From: UBA12158 sp035562735
GTDB taxonomy: Bacteria > Patescibacteriota > Microgenomatia > UBA12405
Length of the DNA stretch: 37,611 nt
Assembly (NCBI GenBank): GCA_035562735.1
Contig: DATMWB010000010.1
Location: 1 to 37,611, forward strand
Direction: 5' to 3'
Numbering within the stretch: position 1 is the first letter of the stretch; each line of letters begins with the position of its first letter. The translations under genes were made by a program, and so were the position numbers. The notes beneath the pieces are model-generated. The model had not been told where the DNA came from. It saw only the letters and a list, made by a program, of their open reading frames with translations, and did no database searches. Shown here piece after piece: positions 15,130-22,765 of this stretch.

Positions 15130-15711
15130 ATGGGTATAGAAAAACAATTACCCTTGCCCAATCTAAAAATTTCCAGCAAAGGACCTGTGGCGGTATTTAT
15201 AGGACTTAGAGATATTGATAATGATCCAAAAGTTCTATTGGCTAAAAGACCCTCAGGTCGTTATACCTTCCCTGGAGGTAAATCGAAAGCTAATGAGAAA
15301 CCCATAAATACTGCCATGAGAGAGACAAGGGAAGAAACAGGTTGGCAAATATACAGTCCAGAATATCTCATCTCAACTGGTGATGGTCCAATTAGAGTCG
15401 TTGCCGATGGTTATGAGAGAGATTTTTATTTATTTTTTGGTTTTACCGATGAGTGTATGGATAATGATGTCCCCACACATCGTGAGCCTAATAAAAACTC
15501 TCCTTGGGAATGGGTGTTGGCAAGAAAAATTCCCTTTCTAGTTGCAACAGGGGAGTTGCATCCTGTAGTACTAAGAGCAAATTTACCTGAAATTATCGCT
15601 GAAGCACGTGAAGTGGACGACACTCTATTTACAATAAATACCAGAGATTCTATTGACCTGGAGTCATACGATTTTCCTCATTACGGCCTTCATCCAAATC
15701 TAATCAAATAA
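15130..15711 (+). CDS. Nudix hydrolase
   Basis: A 193-residue protein with a Nudix box that fits the pattern: GKSKANE, seven residues, then RETREETGW. Before it stand the strand VAVFIGLRD and RPSGRYTFPGG. The C-terminal region, about 100 residues with many acidic and aromatic residues, is longer than in MutT and not diagnostic of a substrate. An in-frame ATG at 15121 is possible, but the -10 box overlaps it, so 15130 is chosen. The stop codon touches a perfect 28-bp palindrome shared with the convergent GNAT-like gene. Confidence 0.82.
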   Translation: MGIEKQLPLPNLKISSKGPVAVFIGLRDIDNDPKVLLAKRPSGRYTFPGGKSKANEKPINTAMRETREETGWQIYSPEYLISTGDGPIRVVADGYERDFYLFFGFTDECMDNDVPTHREPNKNSPWEWVLARKIPFLVATGELHPVVLRANLPEIIAEAREVDDTLFTINTRDSIDLESYDFPHYGLHPNLIK

Positions 15712-15738
15712 AGATAATTTTATATATAAAATTATCTT
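15711..15738. terminator. Perfect 28-bp palindrome shared by two convergent genes
   Basis: AAGATAATTTTATA followed by its exact reverse complement. It starts on the last base of the Nudix stop codon and covers the stop and last codons of the minus-strand GNAT-like gene (stop 15732-15734). As RNA it would fold as a hairpin in either direction. All but four of its base pairs are A-T and there is no separate U tract, so a bidirectional terminator is an inference. Confidence 0.6.
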
Positions 15739-16166
15739 ACGAAATTTCTTTTAACGACATTCTCAACCACATTCCTTACTACAAAAACAGATACAGGCCG
15801 AGTCAAAAAAAATTCCCATACTCCACTTACACCATTTTGTTTTTTCCATCCCAACTTTTCATAAAAATCTTTTTTTCTCCTTTCCATAATCGAATTTTTT
15901 AGAACCCCATTTGCACCTTCAAGTTCAATTTGTTTGTTCACTTCAAGCATGGCTTTATACGCATATCCATGATCTCTATTTGATAACTCAGGTATTTCGA
16001 TGTTATTTACATATATCCAATTCATTTCATATGGGTCTTCAATTGAAAATCTAGTAATAGACAATCTACCTACCATCTCTCCACCGCCACTTACTATTCC
16101 ATAATCTTGCTTGGTTCCTGGAAACCACGGTATTTCACTATGGAGCTTTAAAACACTTTCAATCAT
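15732..16166 (-). CDS. GNAT-like acetyltransferase
   Basis: A 144-residue protein with traits of the GNAT fold: a strand GEMVGRLSI, a DHGYAYKAMLEVNKQIELEGANG segment where the acetyl-CoA loop and helix would lie, and FYEKLGWKK near the end, the usual GNAT motif. The acetyl-CoA loop lacks the full Q/RxxGxG/A pattern, so the match is moderate and the substrate unknown. The reading frame stays open into the tRNA-Glu gene, but the ATG at 16166, three bases after the tRNA's CCA end, is the only sensible start. The C-terminal 25 residues are Val/Arg-rich and unusual. Confidence 0.6.
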   Translation of the reverse strand: MIESVLKLHSEIPWFPGTKQDYGIVSGGGEMVGRLSITRFSIEDPYEMNWIYVNNIEIPELSNRDHGYAYKAMLEVNKQIELEGANGVLKNSIMERRKKDFYEKLGWKKQNGVSGVWEFFLTRPVSVFVVRNVVENVVKRNFVR

Positions 16167-16168
16167 TT

Positions 16169-16243
16169 TGGTGACCCCACAGGGAATTGAACCCTGGTTA
16201 GCAGAATGAGAATCTGCTGTCCTAGCCACTAGACGATGGGGCC
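16169..16243 (-). tRNA. tRNA-Glu (anticodon CTC)
   Basis: On the minus strand a full cloverleaf can be folded: acceptor GGCCCCA/TGGGGTC with one G-U pair, a D arm with GTCTAGTGGCTAGGAC, an anticodon stem GCAGA/TCTGC around the loop TTCTCAT (anticodon CTC, reading GAG), and a T arm CAGGG/CCCTG with loop TTCAATT. The discriminator base is A and the CCA end is encoded. Its 3' end lies two bases from the start codon of the GNAT-like gene. Confidence 0.95.
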
Positions 16244-16250
16244 ATTGTAG

Positions 16251-16256
16251 TACAAT
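16251..16256 (+). promoter_or_regulatory. -10 box of the GT-C-like membrane protein gene
   Basis: TACAAT, eight bases before the ATG at 16265. It lies in the near-palindrome ATTGTAGTACAAT between this gene and the tRNA gene. Confidence 0.45.
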
Positions 16257-16264
16257 AAAAACAG

Positions 16265-17392
16265 ATGAATTTTATCAAATATCGCTTCCAATTGCTTCTT
16301 TTGCTAATAACACTTTTATCCTCTACTTTAATTTGGTTTGCTTTTTATCAAAATATCCCCAAAAATATCGGCTTTCCCAACACCACTCTTGAAACTGTTT
16401 ATGCCAACTACGACGGTCCAAACTATATGATAGTAGCCAAGTGTTTGTACAACAAAGACTGTATCGCCAAAAATTATTCTCTCCCCTTATCTCTTGAATA
16501 CTATCCCGCCCATCTCCCTGGATATCCACTTCTCATCAGGTTTTTTTCCTTTCTCGTAAGTACTCCCAAAGCCATGCTTTTGACTGTTTTATTTGGTTCT
16601 CTGCTTTTTACTCAAACCTCATTTTATTTTTATAAGTTATTCTTCAAAGAAAAAACTGCTTTTTGGTTGGCCTTTTTAACAATATTTTTCCCTGCTAGAC
16701 TATTTGTTCTCCGCCTTGTGGGTGCTCCCGAAACATGGTTTTTAAGTTTTATTTTACTTTCAATTATATTTTTTAAGAAAAAGAATTTTTGGTTGTCAGC
16801 TATCTTTGCAGCACTTTCCCAAACTCTAAAAAGTCCCGGGATTTTACTCTTTGCTGCCTATTTTATGATTGCTTTTCTTGATTATCTAAAAACTAAAAAA
16901 CTAAACACTAATTATCTATTTTACTTACTAGTTCCACTTACTGCCTTGGGTATATTTTACTTTTATTATCTTCAAACAGGGGATTTCCTGGCCTATTTTC
17001 ACTCTGGTGACAATTTTCATTTAACCCCCTTTCCCTATCAAGTCTTTGTCAGCACCCGTTCATGGATAAACACTATATGGCTTGAAGACGTTATTTATGT
17101 CTTTGCTTTTTGTTTTTTTGCTGTCGCGAAATTATGGAAAAAATACAAAACTGATATAGTTTTTACTTTTCCTTTTATATTTACTCTCGCCAGTATTTTT
17201 GTTGCTCATCGTGATATTAGTCGCTATATGGTACCGGTCTATCCATTTATATTTCTTGCATTTGGAAAATATATTACCAAGGAAAAATCTCGAATAATAT
17301 TGTTATTGTTAATTCCAGCAGTAATTCTGTATGCTGTAAACTTTATTATTGGTAACACCGCTCCGATTACAACCTGGGAACCTTATCTTTAA
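16265..17392 (+). CDS. Polytopic membrane protein, probable GT-C (PIG-V-like) glycosyltransferase
   Basis: A 375-residue integral membrane protein with about nine or ten hydrophobic segments. After the first membrane segment comes an outside loop with YANYDGPNYMIVAKCLY and then YYPAHLPGYPLLIRFFSFL. This matches the pattern of PIG-V-like mannosyltransferases, where an acidic residue in the first loop precedes a Phe/Tyr-Pro-x-Tyr-Pro-Leu helix. Such enzymes use polyprenyl-phosphate sugars on the outer side of the membrane. Fine specificity is unknown, and a non-enzymatic membrane protein cannot be excluded. The stop overlaps that of the convergent 70-aa ORF in the shared bases TTAA. Confidence 0.65.
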   Translation: MNFIKYRFQLLLLLITLLSSTLIWFAFYQNIPKNIGFPNTTLETVYANYDGPNYMIVAKCLYNKDCIAKNYSLPLSLEYYPAHLPGYPLLIRFFSFLVSTPKAMLLTVLFGSLLFTQTSFYFYKLFFKEKTAFWLAFLTIFFPARLFVLRLVGAPETWFLSFILLSIIFFKKKNFWLSAIFAALSQTLKSPGILLFAAYFMIAFLDYLKTKKLNTNYLFYLLVPLTALGIFYFYYLQTGDFLAYFHSGDNFHLTPFPYQVFVSTRSWINTIWLEDVIYVFAFCFFAVAKLWKKYKTDIVFTFPFIFTLASIFVAHRDISRYMVPVYPFIFLAFGKYITKEKSRIILLLLIPAVILYAVNFIIGNTAPITTWEPYL

Positions 17393-17601
17393 GAACCTCT
17401 CATCTTACCTTCATGTTTCGGATAATGTTTTGAACAGTGTGATTTTCCCGCCCCTCTTCCTCTAGTAATTATATAAAAAATCTGAGCATCAGATGAATTT
17501 TCGTCAATGGCCATGTCAATCGGAATTTCTCCAAATTGTCTGTATATCCTTGCGTATATCGGGCGATTTGAATCAATAATTTTACTTTTCAACGTCTCCA
17601 T
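17389..17601 (-). CDS. Small hypothetical protein (70 aa) coupled to dprA
   Basis: A 70-residue frame whose ATG lies inside the last codons of dprA, overlapping it by 13 bases, so it would be translated by coupling. The N-terminal part (SKIIDSNRPIYARIYRQFGEIPIDMAID) looks folded. The end is basic with HCSKHYPKHEGK, where Cys and His could bind a metal. I know no family for it. It is the last gene of the comM-yraN-dprA operon, which suggests, but does not show, a DNA-related role. Confidence 0.55.
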   Translation of the reverse strand: METLKSKIIDSNRPIYARIYRQFGEIPIDMAIDENSSDAQIFYIITRGRGAGKSHCSKHYPKHEGKMRGS

Positions 17602-18470
17602 TTATTCTTTAAATATACTTTACCATTTTCTTCAAATACTAAGTTATTTAAAGACATTATAGTTATCTTTGTATTTAGCTCAACAATATGAATTTTCAGT
17701 TTTGTACATAGTTCATCAATACTTAATGACTCGATTTTTAACGTCTGAATAATTGAGTTCTCCAAGGAATCCGTACTTTCGAATAATGTATCTTGTAAAT
17801 TTATTGTTTCATTTTTAGTTATGTCAGTGGCAGATAATATAATATTGGCAAAATTATTTTTTATTAAGTAATTAACACCTTCCGCAGTACTACTCGTCAA
17901 TTGCCCTGGGACAGCATATATCTTTTTTCCCTGCTCTCTTCCAATTCTTGCAGTAACAAGAGATCCTGATTTAATTCCCGCTTCCACAACCAAAATTCCC
18001 ATTGATGACAACCCAGAAACTATTCTATTTCGCTGCGGAAAACTCCAAACAGTTGGTTTAAAATCGCAAACATATTCTGAAATCACCAATCCATCCTTGT
18101 CCAATATTTCACCATACAGACTATCATTTTCTGGTGGCACCAAAATATCCAAACCACCGCCCAACACAGCCACGGTTTTTCCATCAAACTCTAAGCATTT
18201 CTTGTGTGATTCGGTGTCAACACCATACATAAATCCAGAAATTATAGTTATTTTATTGGCTACAAATTCAGGGACAAATTTGGCTACAACTTCTTGTCCA
18301 TAACGACTCATTCTTCGACTCCCAACAATAGCCAAACTTTTTTCAAAAATATTGTTATCCCAATTGCCTCGATAATATAGTTTCTCCGGACAATTTTTTA
18401 TACATTTTAAATGTTCCGGAAAATCCTTTTTCTCAATAATGTTAATGGGATATTTCTTCCAATTTTTCAT
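17589..18470 (-). CDS. dprA: DNA-processing protein DprA
   Basis: A 293-residue DprA/Smf protein, which loads RecA on incoming single-stranded DNA during natural transformation. The Rossmann-like core shows LAIVGSRRMSRYG, ISGFMYGVDTESHK, VAVLGGGLDILVPPEN, WSFPQRNRIVSGLS, VEAGIKSGSLVTARIGREQGKKIYAVPG and GVNYLIK, all DprA hallmarks. The C-terminal 70 residues form a winged-helix-like domain. The N-terminal SAM-like domain is mostly absent: only about 30 residues precede the core. The start overlaps yraN by four bases (ATGA). Its neighbours comM and yraN fit a competence operon. Confidence 0.96.
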   Translation of the reverse strand: MKNWKKYPINIIEKKDFPEHLKCIKNCPEKLYYRGNWDNNIFEKSLAIVGSRRMSRYGQEVVAKFVPEFVANKITIISGFMYGVDTESHKKCLEFDGKTVAVLGGGLDILVPPENDSLYGEILDKDGLVISEYVCDFKPTVWSFPQRNRIVSGLSSMGILVVEAGIKSGSLVTARIGREQGKKIYAVPGQLTSSTAEGVNYLIKNNFANIILSATDITKNETINLQDTLFESTDSLENSIIQTLKIESLSIDELCTKLKIHIVELNTKITIMSLNNLVFEENGKVYLKNKWRR

Positions 18471-18823
18471 TCAACATTTTCATAATGTCTAACCTCATTT
18501 CCCAAAATACATACCGCGTCGATTCGGTATTCTTCAAAAAAATTTACTTTCTTTTCTATTAGATAACTTTCAGCCACTCTTTTTACCTGACAAATTTTAT
18601 TTCTATTAATCATTTCCTCTGGAATTCCCAACCGGTCATCACTCTTATATTTAACTTCAACAAATACTAACCATTTTTTATCACTCATTATTAAATCAAT
18701 CTCCCCAATTTTATTTTCAAAATTTGCTTCAATAAACACAAATCCCTTTTCTAATAAATATTCCTTTGCAATATTTTCTCCATATTGTCCTTTATGATAA
18801 TTTTCATTTTTTGCTTTTTCCAT
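18467..18823 (-). CDS. yraN: YraN family protein (UPF0102)
   Basis: A 118-residue protein of the YraN family, which has an endonuclease-like (Holliday-junction resolvase-type) fold of unproven activity. Signatures: GQYGENIAKEYLLEKGFVFIEAN, then GEIDLIM and FVEVKYKS, which hold the acidic and lysine residues of the nuclease-like site (E, D, ExK), and RIDAVCI near the end. The length is as expected. It lies between comM and dprA, its frequent genomic place in many bacteria. Confidence 0.92.
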   Translation of the reverse strand: MEKAKNENYHKGQYGENIAKEYLLEKGFVFIEANFENKIGEIDLIMSDKKWLVFVEVKYKSDDRLGIPEEMINRNKICQVKRVAESYLIEKKVNFFEEYRIDAVCILGNEVRHYENVE

Positions 18824-18830
18824 AAATTAT

Positions 18831-20366
18831 TTATTCCCCCGTCCTAACCCTATACTGCAACGCTTCTGCAATGTGAACCTCTTTAATATTTTCTGAGCTA
18901 CTCAGGTCGGCAATTGTCCTAGCTACTTTTATTAATCTAAAATATGTTCTAGCTGATAAAGAAAATTTATTTACTGCTTGTTTTAAGAGTAAATTAGCGC
19001 TGTCTTCTAATTTTGCATACTCCTTTAAATGTTTATTTCTCATATCTGAATTACAATGAATTCCATTTATTTTTTCGAATCTTTTCTTTTGAATATCCCG
19101 AGCCACAATAACTCTATGTCTAATGCTTACTGATTTTTCAGCAATGTTTTTATTTTCTCCAATCATCAGTTTATTTACATCGACCGACGGGACATTTAAA
19201 TGCAAATCAATTCTATCCATAATCGGACCAGATAATTTTTTTTGATAATTCATTATTTGATGGACATTGCATTTACATTCTTTTTTTTCATCACCAAGGT
19301 AGCCACACGGGCAAGGATTTGCTGCTGCCACCAACATAAATTGACATGGGAAACAAACTGATCCTGCAGCTCTAGAGATTGAAATAACTCCATCTTCAAG
19401 TGGCTGGCGAAGAGATTCAAGACATGTTCGACTAATTTCGGGAAACTCATCTAAAAACAACACACCTCGGTGAGCTAAAGAAATTTCTCCAGGCCGAGGA
19501 TTGCTGCCTCCACCAATTAAGCCGACTTGTGATGTAGTATGATGAGGACTTCTAAAAGGTCTATTTCTTATCAAAGATCCACCTGGTGGAATATTGCCAG
19601 TAATTGAATAAATTTTTGTGACTTCCAAGCTTTCCTCCTCTGATAGTTGGGGTAGAACTCCCGGTAATGCTCGCGATAACATAGTTTTTCCGCTTCCTGG
19701 AGGTCCCATAAGAAAAATGTTGTGCCCTCCTGCAGCTGCAATTTCTAATGCTCTTTTAGCTGACTCTTGACCTAAGATTTCCGAAAAATCAAATTGAACC
19801 GAGTTTTCATCAAGTAACTCACTACTATCAATATATTTTAAAGGTTCTATTAGCGATTTTCCCTCTAAGTGTTTAATCAGTTTGCTTAGAGAATCGACAG
19901 GATATACCTCAATTCCTTCAACCACGGCTGCTTCGTTGGCGCATAGCCTTGGTACAAAAATTTTATTAATCCCTTTTTCTTTTGCCAAAATTGCCAATAA
20001 AAATACCCCCCTAGAATGTCGAAGACCCCCATCAAGTGACAACTCCCCAAAAAAATATGATTTCTCAGCTGGTAAATTTATTTGTCCGCTCGAAGCCAAT
20101 ATACCCATGGCAATGGGTAAATCATAACAAGCACCTTCTTTTTGTAAGTCGGCAGGTGCTAAATTTACAGTTATTTTTGCAGTTGGAAACTCTAGGTTTG
20201 AATTTATTACTGCTGTTTTAACTCTTTCTCTTGCTTCCTCAATTGCCTTACTGGCCAGTCCAACAACAGTAAATCCCGGAAAACCTTTTTCAGCCACGTT
20301 TACCTCAGTTTCAATTTCAATTGCCTCAAGTCCGTAATTTGCTGCACTCCATATTTTTGTAAGCAT
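18831..20366 (-). CDS. comM: ComM/YifB family Mg-chelatase-like AAA+ ATPase
   Basis: A 511-residue ComM-type protein, a hexameric helicase that promotes branch migration during integration of transforming DNA. The N-terminal domain has GFTVVGLASKAIEEARERV and NLAPADLQKEGACYDLPIA, then the AAA+ core with Walker A MGPPGSGKTM, Walker B GVLFLDEFPE, and a cysteine cluster CPCGYLGDEKKECKC. The C-terminal helical part has SARTYFRLIKVARTIADL. The length equals that of the family. It heads the operon that continues with yraN, dprA and a 70-aa ORF. The region upstream holds the inverted repeat ACTCA-TATT-TGAGT at 20371-20384. Confidence 0.96.
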   Translation of the reverse strand: MLTKIWSAANYGLEAIEIETEVNVAEKGFPGFTVVGLASKAIEEARERVKTAVINSNLEFPTAKITVNLAPADLQKEGACYDLPIAMGILASSGQINLPAEKSYFFGELSLDGGLRHSRGVFLLAILAKEKGINKIFVPRLCANEAAVVEGIEVYPVDSLSKLIKHLEGKSLIEPLKYIDSSELLDENSVQFDFSEILGQESAKRALEIAAAGGHNIFLMGPPGSGKTMLSRALPGVLPQLSEEESLEVTKIYSITGNIPPGGSLIRNRPFRSPHHTTSQVGLIGGGSNPRPGEISLAHRGVLFLDEFPEISRTCLESLRQPLEDGVISISRAAGSVCFPCQFMLVAAANPCPCGYLGDEKKECKCNVHQIMNYQKKLSGPIMDRIDLHLNVPSVDVNKLMIGENKNIAEKSVSIRHRVIVARDIQKKRFEKINGIHCNSDMRNKHLKEYAKLEDSANLLLKQAVNKFSLSARTYFRLIKVARTIADLSSSENIKEVHIAEALQYRVRTGE

Positions 20367-20370
20367 TATT

Positions 20371-20384
20371 ACTCAAATATGAGT
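20371..20384. promoter_or_regulatory. Short inverted repeat upstream of comM
   Basis: ACTCA and TGAGT separated by four bases, five bases upstream of the comM start. It is well placed for an operator, but such a short palindrome can arise by chance. Confidence 0.3.
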
Positions 20385-20412
20385 CAAGAAATTACAAAAA
20401 TCAATCACCTAT

Positions 20413-20736
20413 TTAAATATTATCTAAATTTTGTCTAAGACCAAACTTCATTTTCTCTTCTGGCTTTAGTTCTTTTATTATTTGTTCAAAACAAGCGACC
20501 TCATGTTCTTCGCCAGATTGTATTTCCACATAATCTTGATCATCTAGACCCTTTCTAAACCATCTTCTTTTTTCAGAAGAAAAATATGACAAGCAAGGAG
20601 GACAGGCCCAATAAACACTTGCAGAAATTAGATTACCTTCTTTATCTCGAAGCACACAAGAAAATATTTCATCACTTCTCATGTGTAAAGTTACCTTTAA
20701 ATAGTCTTGATTACTACCCAAACAAAACCCAAACAT
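20413..20736 (-). CDS. Hypothetical protein with CPPC motif (107 aa)
   Basis: I do not recognise this protein. It has four cysteines outside the first ten residues, among them WACPPCLSYFS, which looks like a thiol or metal site, and an acidic, charged C-terminal third ending in a helix (EQIIKELKPEEKMKFGL). Longer frames start at 20754 and 20778. The ATG at 20736 is preferred because TATATT ends seven bases before it, and because a start at 20754 would overlap uvrB. It lies between comM and uvrB, divergent from uvrB across 16 bases. The SDEIFSCVLRDKEGNLISASVYW segment resembles beta-hairpins. Confidence 0.6.
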   Translation of the reverse strand: MFGFCLGSNQDYLKVTLHMRSDEIFSCVLRDKEGNLISASVYWACPPCLSYFSSEKRRWFRKGLDDQDYVEIQSGEEHEVACFEQIIKELKPEEKMKFGLRQNLDNI

Positions 20737-20740
20737 CTGA

Positions 20741-20749
20741 TAAAATATA
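20741..20749. promoter_or_regulatory. Face-to-face -10 boxes of uvrB and the CPPC protein gene
   Basis: Plus strand: TGATAAAAT with TAAAAT at 20741-20746, six bases before the uvrB ATG. Minus strand: TATATT at 20749-20744, seven bases before the ATG at 20736. The two hexamers share three base pairs. Confidence 0.5.
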
Positions 20750-20752
20750 TCC

Positions 20753-22756
20753 ATGCCTTTTAAGTTAGTCAGTGACATGATTCCCGCCGGTGATCAACCT
20801 AGTGCAATTTCAAAATTAGTAACTAATTTAAAAAATGGTACAAACAAGCAAACCCTGTTAGGTGTAACTGGGTCAGGAAAGACTTTTACCATTGCCAATG
20901 TCATTGAAAAAACACAGCTCCCGACGCTAATTATCTCCCACAACAAAACCCTTGCCGCCCAACTTTATCAAGAATTTAAAGAACTATTTCCCAAAAACAA
21001 AGTTTCCTATTTTGTCTCTTATTATGATTATTACCAACCAGAGGCTTACTTACCTTCCTCTGACACCTACATTGCCAAAGAAGTGGAAATCAACGACCTT
21101 ATCGATAAATTAAGATTAGAGGCGGGATCAAATCTTTTTTCAGGCTCAGACAATATTGTTATTGCCTCCGTTTCCTGTATCTACAATATTGGTGATCCTC
21201 GTGAATTTGGCAGCAAAACAATAAATTTTAGAATCGGGGATTTATGGAGTCGTCGTCAGCTTTTTGAAGAACTAATTGGATTGTTTTATCTTCGTAGTGA
21301 AATGGAATTCAAACGCGGTCAATTTCGAGTTCGAGGTGAGTCTATTGAAATTTGGCCAGCCTATGCTGATTGGATGTTAATTTTAGAGTTTGACCCTGAG
21401 GGAAAAATAAAAAAGATTACCGAACGTAATCCTTTCTCAGGTCATGAGTTTGACTTACAAAAATATCAACTTTTTCCAGCCAAACAATTTGTTGGCGCCG
21501 CCGGTTCTTCTCTAAAAGAAACAATTGCAAAAATTAAAAAAGATGCCGAGATTGAGTCAAAAGCTTTTGAAGATAAAGGTCAAATTCTTGAGGCTCATCG
21601 TCTTCATCAAAGAGTTGACTACGACATGGAAATGCTTGAGGAAACTGGCTTTGTAAATGGGATAGAAAATTATTCTATTTATTTTGAAACAAACAGAAAA
21701 AGTGGTGATCCACCATATACTCTTGTCGATTATTTTCACCATCTTTGGGGTGAAAATTTTTTGACAGTTATTGATGAATCACATGTCACCGTTCCTCAAA
21801 TTGGTGGTATGAGTGGGGGGGATTTAGCTCGAAAAAAAACCTTAGTTGACTATGGTTTTAGATTAAAGAGTGCTTTTGATAATCGACCTCTAAATTGGAC
21901 TGAATTTTATAACCGTGTCCCAAAAGCGATATATGTTTCCGCCACTCCCGCAAACTTTGAAATTGTAGATTCAAAAAATAATGTTATTGAACAAATCATT
22001 AGACCCACAGGTTTAGTTGATCCTCCCATCCAAATAAGACCAAGTAAAAATCAAATCCCAGATTTAATAGAAGAAATTAAAAAGAGGGTAGCCAAAAAAG
22101 AACGTACTTTAGTAGTAACCCTAACAAAAAAAATGTCCGAAGAACTTGCCACTTATTTGGCAGATCCTAAAAAAACTGGAGCCTCTTTTAAGGTTTCCTA
22201 TCTTCATTCGGATGTCGAGACACTAGAAAGAACTGAAATATTAGATAAATTAAGAAGCGGGGATTTTGATGTTTTAGTTGGTATTAATCTCTTGCGTGAA
22301 GGTCTCGACCTCCCCGAAGTTTCGTTGGTAACAATTCTCGATGCCGGCAATCAAGGCTTTTTACGTTCTCGTTCATCATTAATTCAAATCATGGGTCGGG
22401 CCTCTCGTCATGTTGATGGCGAAGTAATTCTTTATGCTGATCAGGTTTCAAACGCCATGGATCAGGCCATAAAGGAAGTAAACCGCCGTCGGAAAATTCA
22501 AATCAAATACAATCAAGATCACCACATTACTCCAAAAACAATTATTAAAAGCATTCGTCCACGACTTATTGAAGCTAATGCAAAAAATATCGTTATAACT
22601 CCACTTCTTGAAATCGATCCTTTATCCCTGACACCTAATCAACGCAAGTCTCATATTTCAAAACTTAAAAAAGAGATGCGCAATTATGCCACAGATTTGG
22701 ATTTCGAGTCCGCCATCAAGCTCCGTGACAAAATCAAAGAGATTGAATTGTTGTAA
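20753..22756 (+). CDS. uvrB: Excinuclease ABC subunit B
   Basis: A 667-residue UvrB, the damage-verifying helicase of nucleotide excision repair. Walker A is GVTGSGKT (37-44); the beta-hairpin that probes DNA is visible in YYDYYQPEAYLPSSDTYIAKE-like sequence; helicase motifs include TVIDESHVTVPQ, SATPANFE, GINLLREGLDLPEVSLV and QIMGRASRHVDG. The C-terminal UVR domain (LKKEMRNYATDLDFESAIKLRDKI) contacts UvrC. Length and all motifs are normal. uvrA and uvrC follow, separated from it by one SDR gene. No LexA-type operator is recognisable. Confidence 0.98.
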   Translation: MPFKLVSDMIPAGDQPSAISKLVTNLKNGTNKQTLLGVTGSGKTFTIANVIEKTQLPTLIISHNKTLAAQLYQEFKELFPKNKVSYFVSYYDYYQPEAYLPSSDTYIAKEVEINDLIDKLRLEAGSNLFSGSDNIVIASVSCIYNIGDPREFGSKTINFRIGDLWSRRQLFEELIGLFYLRSEMEFKRGQFRVRGESIEIWPAYADWMLILEFDPEGKIKKITERNPFSGHEFDLQKYQLFPAKQFVGAAGSSLKETIAKIKKDAEIESKAFEDKGQILEAHRLHQRVDYDMEMLEETGFVNGIENYSIYFETNRKSGDPPYTLVDYFHHLWGENFLTVIDESHVTVPQIGGMSGGDLARKKTLVDYGFRLKSAFDNRPLNWTEFYNRVPKAIYVSATPANFEIVDSKNNVIEQIIRPTGLVDPPIQIRPSKNQIPDLIEEIKKRVAKKERTLVVTLTKKMSEELATYLADPKKTGASFKVSYLHSDVETLERTEILDKLRSGDFDVLVGINLLREGLDLPEVSLVTILDAGNQGFLRSRSSLIQIMGRASRHVDGEVILYADQVSNAMDQAIKEVNRRRKIQIKYNQDHHITPKTIIKSIRPRLIEANAKNIVITPLLEIDPLSLTPNQRKSHISKLKKEMRNYATDLDFESAIKLRDKIKEIELL

Positions 22757-22759
22757 AAT
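22754..22759 (+). promoter_or_regulatory. -10 box of the SDR gene
   Basis: TG followed at once by TAAAAT, overlapping the uvrB stop codon and ending six bases before the ATG at 22766. Confidence 0.45.
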
Positions 22760-22765
22760 CACCTA

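Noticed and set aside
16167..16229. N-terminal extension of the GNAT-like gene into the tRNA
   Set aside because: The extra residues are translated tRNA-Glu sequence; the cloverleaf and CCA are unambiguous.
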